This document shows, piece by piece, positions 20,577 through 26,703 of a stretch of 54,409 bases of DNA. The position numbers and the translations under genes are program-made. The DNA comes from a virus, in IMG/VR virus record IMGVR_UViG_3300023109_001408, positions 1 through 54,409 of that record, one strand, 5' to 3'. The notes beneath the pieces were generated by a model, which had not been told where the DNA came from, searched no databases, and worked only from the letters and a program-made list of their open reading frames with translations. Positions within the stretch are counted from its first letter, which is position 1; the number at the start of each line of letters is the position of its first letter.

Positions 20577-23264
20577 ATGAGAATAAGAGATATCACAGAA
20601 GGCGTCGGACGCATTACTAAACAGAATCAAACAGTTGATGTTGGTCCTGATGAAGTTACCAAACAGGCTGCTAAATTTGGCAACAAAGTAGACAAAGACG
20701 GACGTCCTCCAACACTAAGTAAAAAAGTTAAAGGCAAGTCAACTAATGTGCTGTTTAATCTAGGACTTGCAGAAGGCTACAAGCTACAACTAGAACGTGA
20801 CAAAGAAATGTTGGTGTTAAACATTACTGATACTGCTTCAGGCAAACGTACAGAAGTGCGTGGCAAGAGTGGTTATGAGTCCGGCGGCTATGATCCTAAA
20901 GACAAGTTACACAAGCTATTAGACAAAATTGGCAAAAGCGCCGATATTTCACAACTAATGAATGGCGAACCTGTAGGCATTAATCCTAAACACCCACAAG
21001 GTGCTAGTGCTAAAGATGCTACTGATAAAGCATACCACGAGTCATTAGAAGAAGCATTAGGAGAAATTGCTCCTAATACAGAAATTTATGTTGACATGGA
21101 CGGTGTACTTGCAGACTTCTTTGGTGAGTGGTCAAAGTCCCAAGGAGTTGACAACTGGAAAGATATTAAAGATCCTGCGAAAGCAATTGGTGATATTAAA
21201 AGCATAGAAGACTTTTGGTTAAATTTGCCGGTACTACCTAAAGCAAAAGAATTATTAGGACTGATAAAACAAGTTAAAGGCAAGTATAAGATATGTACAA
21301 GTCCATTAGCAGACGATCCACGTAGTGAACCACACAAACGTGAGTGGGTAAAGAAGAACTTAGCGTTTTTCCCACCAGAAGAAGTGATTGTTACACACAA
21401 TAAGCCACAGTTTGCAACACAAAAAGATGGTACTCCTAATATACTAATAGATGACTACGGCGTTAATATAAACGCTTGGGAAAAAGCAGGCGGCATAGGA
21501 TTTAAATACAAAGATTACAAGTTCAATAGAACAGCAAAAGCAATTAAAAATAAAATAGAAGAGCCTGTAGAAGAAAACTTTGCTGACAGTAAGAAAAAAG
21601 TACAAGAAGCATTTAATAATCCTTACCCTATAACATGGGAATATTTAAATCCAACAGGTGCCTCAAGTGGTATTGTGAAACTTGACGATGGTAGTGCGTT
21701 AGACATTCATTTTAGTGAAGAACCTGCTGGCGTTTATGAGATAGAATTTGCAAGAGATGGTTCAAATAAACAAATGGGACGCTCTGGTCAAGGTGATGAG
21801 TTTAGAGTTTTTGCAACAGTACAAGCCGCTATGTTAAAATGGTGGAAGCAATTGGACAAAACTAGTGCCAGAAAAATAACTTTCTATGCAAATAAACAAG
21901 ACGGTAATAGAGCAAGACTTTATAAAAGATTTTTAAAGATGTGGGGCGACAAGTCTGGATGGGAAATTGAAGTTAATGCCAAATCCGGACTTGCAGCGTA
22001 TTCTTTAACCAACCCAAACCCTAATAAACCTAAAAATGGTAAAAAAACATTTATACAAAGAGTTTTTGGAAAAAAAGAAACAGTAGAAAACTTTGCTGAA
22101 TCAAATGTGCCGTTGGGAAAGTATTTGTTCCATGTAGCATATGCAAGCGGATTGACAGGAATGTTAAGAGACGGACACTTAGGCGAACCAGATGAATATT
22201 TTAGTATGACAGCAGATCCAAAATATGTAGTATCAGGTAATCCAGAAGTACAAATAGTCATCGATACTGCTCGTGTAAGCAAAATGGAAACATTCGAAAA
22301 GCATGTAGAAGATTGGGAAAGTACTCCAGGAGCAGGCGATTGGGCTAAAGGCGGCAAAGGTGACTTTGAAAGCGAATACAGAGTAGAAGAAACAATACCA
22401 TGGGATTATGTAGTAGCAGTAAAAATTCTGAAGTCTAAGGTGACTAAAGAAATTATACAATTAGCAAAGCAACGTGGTGTAAAACTAGTTGGCAAAGATA
22501 ACAACGTAACTGAAAACTTTGCTGACGGTAAGAAAAAAGGTGTAAAAGAAGCAACTGACATTGTTAACATACCAGCAGGTCATATTTTATTAAGCGACTA
22601 TGCTAAACAACATATTAGCACACATAACAAGCCGGGCATAGGAAGTGTGTTTTCTAAGAATATTAACTTACAAAAGTTAGTAGATGTAATAAAAAATATT
22701 CCAGTAAAAGGTGATGGCGGAGCGTATACAGTTGATCTTGCTGGTGCAGGCTACAATCTAGTCCTGCCTATCGAAGATGCAAAAAATCTACCAGATGCCC
22801 AACTAGGAAAAGTAACCAAACAAGAGCGTGAACCTGTAAAAGTTCCAGCAGTAAGAACAACTGCGCCTATTGAAAAGTTTGCTACAAATAAAATAACTGT
22901 AATTATTAGACCAAGCAATCCTGCTTATCTACCCGACGATGTTAAACAAGATGAAAAAGTATTAGATGCTATAAAACAAGGCAAAAGTTATAGTGTAATT
23001 ACTGCTTTTCCAGGAGAAGAACTTCCGCCTGCCAGTCAATGGAATGACAAATACGCAGTTATTATTCCTGAAAGTACAGTATCTGAAAACTTTGCTGATG
23101 GTAAAGTAAAAGGCAAAAGCAGACCTGGTAGAGTAAAGAAGTCAGGTGCAAGTTGTAATGGTACAGTAACACAGTTACGCAAACGTGCTAAAAATGCAAG
23201 TGGCGAGAAGGCTAAGATGTATCACTGGTGTGCTAATATGAAGTCAGGTAGAAAGAAAAAATAA
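20577..23264 (+). CDS. Large modular protein: capsid-targeting-like start, nucleotidase, ART-like and nuclease-toxin-like modules
   Basis: An 895-residue mosaic. Residues 1-8, MRIRDITE followed by Gly, resemble a T4 capsid-targeting propeptide with an I-x-E cut. Residues about 168-325 are a HAD 5'(3')-deoxynucleotidase-like domain (YVDMDGVLADF; ILIDDYGVN). Residues about 345-480 are a domain of unknown type. Residues about 514-640 look ADP-ribosyltransferase-like (LFHVAYASGL, YFSMTADP, ESEYRVEETIP). Residues about 660-832 resemble BECR-fold nuclease toxins (YAKQHISTHNKPG; YSVITAFPG). Residues 842-895 are a basic Cys domain. Four ENFAD/E linkers (333, 504, 646, 837) separate modules. The HAD call is firm; the ART and BECR calls are pattern-based and tentative. 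Likely a head-packaged, ejected multi-effector protein. Confidence 0.65.
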   Translation: MRIRDITEGVGRITKQNQTVDVGPDEVTKQAAKFGNKVDKDGRPPTLSKKVKGKSTNVLFNLGLAEGYKLQLERDKEMLVLNITDTASGKRTEVRGKSGYESGGYDPKDKLHKLLDKIGKSADISQLMNGEPVGINPKHPQGASAKDATDKAYHESLEEALGEIAPNTEIYVDMDGVLADFFGEWSKSQGVDNWKDIKDPAKAIGDIKSIEDFWLNLPVLPKAKELLGLIKQVKGKYKICTSPLADDPRSEPHKREWVKKNLAFFPPEEVIVTHNKPQFATQKDGTPNILIDDYGVNINAWEKAGGIGFKYKDYKFNRTAKAIKNKIEEPVEENFADSKKKVQEAFNNPYPITWEYLNPTGASSGIVKLDDGSALDIHFSEEPAGVYEIEFARDGSNKQMGRSGQGDEFRVFATVQAAMLKWWKQLDKTSARKITFYANKQDGNRARLYKRFLKMWGDKSGWEIEVNAKSGLAAYSLTNPNPNKPKNGKKTFIQRVFGKKETVENFAESNVPLGKYLFHVAYASGLTGMLRDGHLGEPDEYFSMTADPKYVVSGNPEVQIVIDTARVSKMETFEKHVEDWESTPGAGDWAKGGKGDFESEYRVEETIPWDYVVAVKILKSKVTKEIIQLAKQRGVKLVGKDNNVTENFADGKKKGVKEATDIVNIPAGHILLSDYAKQHISTHNKPGIGSVFSKNINLQKLVDVIKNIPVKGDGGAYTVDLAGAGYNLVLPIEDAKNLPDAQLGKVTKQEREPVKVPAVRTTAPIEKFATNKITVIIRPSNPAYLPDDVKQDEKVLDAIKQGKSYSVITAFPGEELPPASQWNDKYAVIIPESTVSENFADGKVKGKSRPGRVKKSGASCNGTVTQLRKRAKNASGEKAKMYHWCANMKSGRKKK
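21573..23098 (+). repeat. Four identical 14-base linker repeats in the 895-residue gene
   Basis: GAAAACTTTGCTGA occurs four times in the same frame, at 21573-21586, 22086-22099, 22512-22525 and 23085-23098, encoding the ENFAD/E linker. Copies one, three and four are followed by similar Gly/Lys-rich codons. Spacings are 513, 426 and 573 bases. Identity at the DNA level, including wobble bases, suggests recent duplication or use as recombination joints. Confidence 0.8.
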
Positions 23265-23464
23265 TGTTTAGTAAAAAATGCAAACTACACCTAGAAGAAA
23301 AAGGCGAAAGTGGCCTACAACATATGCGAGCTGCTCTTTGGGCAGCATTGCGTTTACAAATGCTTGTGCCATTGCTTATAATACATAGTATTGCGCCGCG
23401 TTTCTTTACTAACAAAGGATCCGAAGTAATACAAGATATTTTAGATGATAGGAAAGTAAAATGA
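23264..23464 (+). CDS. DUF6356-like small membrane protein
   Basis: A 66-residue protein: a short polar start (MFSKKCKLHLEEKGESGLQH), one membrane helix (about residues 23-45, RAALWAALRLQMLVPLLIIHSIAP), then RFFTNKGSEVIQDILDDRK. The H-L-E-E-x-G-E-x-x-x-x-H-M-R-x-A-L pattern and the F-x-T-x-G-S motif after the helix match a small family I know as DUF6356, found in bacteria and phages. It overlaps the large gene by one base and the following gene by four. Role unknown. Confidence 0.65.
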   Translation: MFSKKCKLHLEEKGESGLQHMRAALWAALRLQMLVPLLIIHSIAPRFFTNKGSEVIQDILDDRKVK

Positions 23465-23634
23465 AAATTAAAGATATTGTAAGTGAAGCAGCCGCAGCAG
23501 AAATGGCAGCGTCATCAGTTGCCTCTAGTATGGGCGGTGGCAATGGATTTCTTAATGGCGGTCCAGGTACGCTGACACGAACAGGCTCTATCAAGAAGTC
23601 TAAGAAAAAGAAAGCTACTAAGAAGAAAGCATAA
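23461..23634 (+). CDS. Small internal-protein-like peptide with capsid-targeting-like N-terminus
   Basis: A 57-residue ORF (too short for most gene callers). It begins MKIKDIVSE then four alanines, matching the M-x-[LI]-[RK]-[ED]-[LI] start and Glu/Ala junction of the genes at 19199 and 20577. The middle is Ser/Gly/Asn-rich and the tail is poly-lysine-like (IKKSKKKKATKKKA), as in small DNA-binding head proteins of T4 such as gp67 or internal proteins. It overlaps the previous gene by four bases; its stop lies within a late-type promoter box. Confidence 0.6.
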   Translation: MKIKDIVSEAAAAEMAASSVASSMGGGNGFLNGGPGTLTRTGSIKKSKKKKATKKKA

Positions 23635-23637
23635 ATA
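23630..23637 (+). promoter_or_regulatory. T4-late-type promoter box before the 23666 gene
   Basis: CATAAATA at 23630-23637 overlaps the stop of the small 23461 gene and lies 28 bases before the ATG at 23666. A leader with TTGGAG follows. One base differs from the T4 late consensus. Confidence 0.35.
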
Positions 23638-23665
23638 CTACATAATACGTATTGGAGTCACTCAC

Positions 23666-24472
23666 ATGAGAGAAAAAGAATTAATAGAAAAGCAGCAACA
23701 TGATCCAAAGCATGTAAAAATGGCTGTTGGCATTGCATCTGATCCTCGTCACAAAGGCGGAGATTATAGTGGTGCACACAAAAAGATTGAAAAAATTGCT
23801 AAAGGTCTAGCAAGTCATCCACAAGTTGCAGCAGTTCTTAAGAAACAAAACGAAGCAGTTAAAGAAGGCTTAGGCGAATTAGCAGACGTTGCTGAAAGAG
23901 ACCATGAAGTACAAATGGCCCGTGCTGAACTATACAAATTAGCAAAGTATGCAATCAAACTACACGACATGCTAAAAGGTGTAAGCGAAGCAGAAGGCTT
24001 AGAAGGTTGGGTACAATCTAAGATTACTAAATCAGCAGACATGATTGGTAGCGTATATCATCATATGGACTATGAAGAGAGTCCAATGGGTGATGAAGTA
24101 ACAGAAGCAAAAGATACACATTGCTCAGACAAGTGTTGCGGTGCTGATACTAAAGCAGAAGATTGTACATGTCCTCCTAGCTGTGAACATTGTAATTGCA
24201 ATGCAGTAAACGAAGGCGAAGTTCCTCCACAGTTCAAAAAGAATGTGGAGAAGATGAAAAATAAGAAAAAAGACAAGAAAGATTACAAAGAATCACTCCA
24301 AGATAAACTATCAGCTAAACTTTCTGAGTCAAAAAATTGTTCGGAATGTGGTAAACCAAGTTATACTACACTTTCTGAAAAGAAGAAAAAAGGTAGTCAC
24401 GGTAAAGTATGCTGGAAAGGCTTTCGCAGAGGCAAAGGCGATAGCTGCCATAGGGTAAAAGGTGACGGTTAA
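23666..24472 (+). CDS. Head-block protein with helical domain, Cys cluster and basic tail
   Basis: A 268-residue protein. Residues 1-70: basic helical (KHVKMAVGIASDPRHKGGDY). Residues about 72-145: helical domain ending WVQSKITKSADMIGSVYHHM. Residues about 152-172: a dense cysteine cluster (CSDKCCGADTKAEDCTC, then CEHCNCN), metallothionein-like. Residues about 190-268: lysine-rich with a C-x-x-C pair (NCSECGKPSY) and a basic Cys end (GKVCWKGFRRGKGDSCHRVK). This end resembles the basic Cys domains of the 17977 and 20577 proteins. Probably zinc-binding and DNA-associated. The SEAEGLEGWVQSKIT phrase recurs, as I recall, in marine T4-like phage proteins. Confidence 0.6.
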   Translation: MREKELIEKQQHDPKHVKMAVGIASDPRHKGGDYSGAHKKIEKIAKGLASHPQVAAVLKKQNEAVKEGLGELADVAERDHEVQMARAELYKLAKYAIKLHDMLKGVSEAEGLEGWVQSKITKSADMIGSVYHHMDYEESPMGDEVTEAKDTHCSDKCCGADTKAEDCTCPPSCEHCNCNAVNEGEVPPQFKKNVEKMKNKKKDKKDYKESLQDKLSAKLSESKNCSECGKPSYTTLSEKKKKGSHGKVCWKGFRRGKGDSCHRVKGDG

Positions 24473-25314
24473 TGGATTTTAACGCACTTCAACACAAACT
24501 ATTTGCACTGGATCCAAGTGATCCAGCAGAAGACTTGCGTAAACTAACCGAGTCAGCTGGCGGCAATGCGCAAGGAAATGTAGCAAGTGCTGAAAATTAT
24601 GTGCAAGAAAGTGTAGAAGTACCGGAAGGTTCGTTAGAAATGGATCGAGATTACAGTGTTTCGGACTTTGCTGCACTTGCAGGCATAACATTAAATGAAT
24701 CACAAGTAAATGAATTAGATGCAAAGGCTGCTCTTAAAAGAGGCTGGGACAATCATAATACATTAGGTGCAATAGGTATTGAAAATCCATTAAAGAAATT
24801 AGTCACTCCAAGTAAATCAAAGCCTCAAAAATCAGATAAAACAGCAAATACAATAAAACCATCACATGCAGGCAATTGGAAAAGTTTCTTGCAGCAACAC
24901 ACTGCTGGATTACAAAAAATCGCTGCTGATCCTGTGAAAAAGAAACGTTTTGACACTTGGATGGCAAAGTGGAACGAAGAAGTCGAAGAAGAAACCAAAA
25001 GCGATAAAAACAAACGTCACCATAAAGATTTAGACGACTTAGAACGTACAATTCGTAAATCACCTGCCGGTATGGACAAAGACACACAATCACATATCGA
25101 TAAAAGGCGTAAAGAACTTACTCTAAATAACGAAGAAAGCAAAGGCTTATATTATAACGTAAACAAACGTAAAAAAGCCGGAACAAGTCGCAAGCAAGGA
25201 CATCCTAAGGCTCCTACTGCACAGGCTTGGAAAGATGCAGCAAAGACTGCAAAGAAAGAAAGCGTTGAATCTATCAAAGAAATGCTTTATCGTAAATTAA
25301 ACGATAAAAAGTAA
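24472..25314 (+). CDS. Conserved basic protein of the head-associated block
   Basis: A 280-residue protein: MDFNALQHKLFALDPSDPAE opens it, residues 1-90 are acidic with a SDFAALAGI motif, and residues about 120-280 are basic and helical (GNWKSFLQQHTAGLQKIAAD; LYYNVNKRKKAGTSRKQGHP; ending ESIKEMLYRKLNDKK). The tail pattern ESVESIKEML looks like a mirrored version of the targeting-type helices in this block. It overlaps the gene before by one base. It is likely a packaged or prohead-core protein; no catalytic motif is present. Confidence 0.58.
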   Translation: MDFNALQHKLFALDPSDPAEDLRKLTESAGGNAQGNVASAENYVQESVEVPEGSLEMDRDYSVSDFAALAGITLNESQVNELDAKAALKRGWDNHNTLGAIGIENPLKKLVTPSKSKPQKSDKTANTIKPSHAGNWKSFLQQHTAGLQKIAADPVKKKRFDTWMAKWNEEVEEETKSDKNKRHHKDLDDLERTIRKSPAGMDKDTQSHIDKRRKELTLNNEESKGLYYNVNKRKKAGTSRKQGHPKAPTAQAWKDAAKTAKKESVESIKEMLYRKLNDKK

Positions 25315-25323
25315 TCATAACGC

Positions 25324-25352
25324 TTGACAAACCTCTAAATATCCTATATAAT
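25324..25352 (+). promoter_or_regulatory. Consensus sigma-70-type promoter
   Basis: TTGACA (25324-25329), 17-base spacer, TATAAT (25347-25352): a perfect match. It starts the DsbA-like gene and probably the following membrane protein. The leader holds AAGGAG seven bases before the ATG. Confidence 0.75.
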
Positions 25353-25386
25353 TAACTTAACAATTTAACTCAACAAGGAGATATCT

Positions 25387-25647
25387 ATGAGCGATCGTAC
25401 CTATGGTGCTGAAGAAAAGGCAAAACTTGAAAGACTAGTACAAGAAGGCGTAACTGTAATGCAAGAGATTGAAGACTTGCAAGGTGGCCTTAAAGATACT
25501 GTTAAAGCAGTAGCAGAAGAACTTGATATTAAACCATCATTAATTAACAAAGCAATTAAAATTGCACAAAAACGTGACTGGGACAAGCATGCTGATGCAT
25601 TTGATGATCTTGAAACACTAGTTGCTACAGTAGGTGTTGACAAGTGA
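25387..25647 (+). CDS. DsbA-like double-stranded DNA-binding protein (tentative)
   Basis: An 86-residue helical protein: KLERLVQEGVTVMQEIEDLQ, then LKDTVKAVAEELDIKPSLIN, then KAIKIAQKRDWDKHADAFDD. T4 DsbA (89 residues) is a similar-size helical dsDNA-binding protein that enhances late transcription; the KPSLINKAI recognition-helix-like phrase and the length fit. It has its own consensus promoter and a strong ribosome site, consistent with high expression. The assignment is by size and pattern only. Confidence 0.55.
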   Translation: MSDRTYGAEEKAKLERLVQEGVTVMQEIEDLQGGLKDTVKAVAEELDIKPSLINKAIKIAQKRDWDKHADAFDDLETLVATVGVDK

Positions 25648-25928
25648 TATCTAAAACAGTAGATTTTTTTAAAAATAGCTACAAAGAAAGTCCATTAGCG
25701 TTCTATTGTGAAATGTTTGAAGCAATTTTACTTATCGGAGCAAGTGCTGTACTGGCATTTACTATCTTAGACCCAGCAACTCGAATCTTTGTACCAATGT
25801 ATCTAATAGGTAGTATACTAGGTATTATTAGTGCTGTTTATCGAAAGGCTGCATTTGTTATCGTACTATGCACTTGGTTTACTATGATGAATCTAGTATC
25901 ATTTGTACAACTGTTTATTTTAAATTAA
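25644..25928 (+). CDS. Integral membrane protein, three helices
   Basis: A 94-residue protein with three predicted membrane helices at about residues 22-42 (FEAILLIGASAVLAFTIL), 48-66 (IFVPMYLIGSILGIISAVY) and 69-92 (AAFVIVLCTWFTMMNLVSFV). It overlaps the DsbA-like gene by four bases. No export signal or catalytic residue is apparent. Function unknown; similar small membrane proteins are conserved in marine T4-like phages. Confidence 0.6.
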   Translation: MISKTVDFFKNSYKESPLAFYCEMFEAILLIGASAVLAFTILDPATRIFVPMYLIGSILGIISAVYRKAAFVIVLCTWFTMMNLVSFVQLFILN

Positions 25929-26001
25929 AATAAGTATCAGTAGAGTCGTTCACTTACGAACAGGTATAAGGTTAGTTGGCCATAAGCAACAAGGAGAATA
26001 A

Positions 26002-26703
26002 ATGTTTAAGAAAAAAGATACTACAAATCTTACATTCTATACAACAGGTAGTAAACAAAAGAACGATTTATTTTCTCCACAAGAGGGTATGAAACTATTG
26101 CCTGATTGGTTTAAAACTATTGATCGTTCTCAGCAAGATCCTACTCTTGCAACATGTCCTGGATTTATTGATTTATTTAAAAATAGTATTAATATTCCAT
26201 TATGGACAGATATTAATATTACATATGAAAATGACCGGCTCTTAAATGTACAAATGCCTGGAATTGGACAAGTGACTAGAGATTTTGTTCAAGTTCACAA
26301 TTCTGATCAATGGGGCGAAGGTTTTAAAAACAGTTTGCATATCAAATTGATGAATCCTTGGCATGTTACTAGTAATATAGATACTCCTTTTCTAATGCAT
26401 GATGCTGTGTGGCACAAAGAAAATATTAGCGACTATAATGTACTATCAGGTGTATTAGAGTTCAAATATCAGCATGCCAATCATATTAACATCATGTTGC
26501 CTAAAAGTAACGGGCGTGAAAAGACTGTGGAACTAAAAGCAGGTACTATTATTGCACACTTAACTCCATTAGTTGATACAAAAATGACTATAGAATCTAA
26601 ACTAATATCACATGAACAATGGCTAGGACTAACTAACTACATATCTAGTTTTAAAACACCGTATGCAGTTGCTAAAAAAATAGGGAAGAAATTAATTAAA
26701 TGA
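26002..26703 (+). CDS. Conserved hypothetical protein, relative of the 7447 gene
   Basis: A 233-residue protein: LFSPQEGMKLLPDWFKTIDR, then ATCPGFIDLFKNSINIPLW, then LKLMNPWHVTS-type and NHINIMLPKS motifs and a basic end (VAKKIGKKLIK). The ordered phrases (P-D-W-F, CPG, I-P-x-W-x-DI, NPW, NIML) parallel the 7447 protein. AAGGAG upstream supports the start. It precedes and is coupled to gp43 (ATGA). A cupin-like or dUTPase-like beta fold is possible; function unknown. Confidence 0.62.
   Translation: MFKKKDTTNLTFYTTGSKQKNDLFSPQEGMKLLPDWFKTIDRSQQDPTLATCPGFIDLFKNSINIPLWTDINITYENDRLLNVQMPGIGQVTRDFVQVHNSDQWGEGFKNSLHIKLMNPWHVTSNIDTPFLMHDAVWHKENISDYNVLSGVLEFKYQHANHINIMLPKSNGREKTVELKAGTIIAHLTPLVDTKMTIESKLISHEQWLGLTNYISSFKTPYAVAKKIGKKLIK

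Noticed and set aside
25929-26001. 73-base gap with palindromic bits suggesting a tRNA
   Set aside because: The GTTCACTTACGAAC stem is too short and no acceptor stem, anticodon arm or T-arm consensus can be folded. No tRNA was found anywhere in the window.
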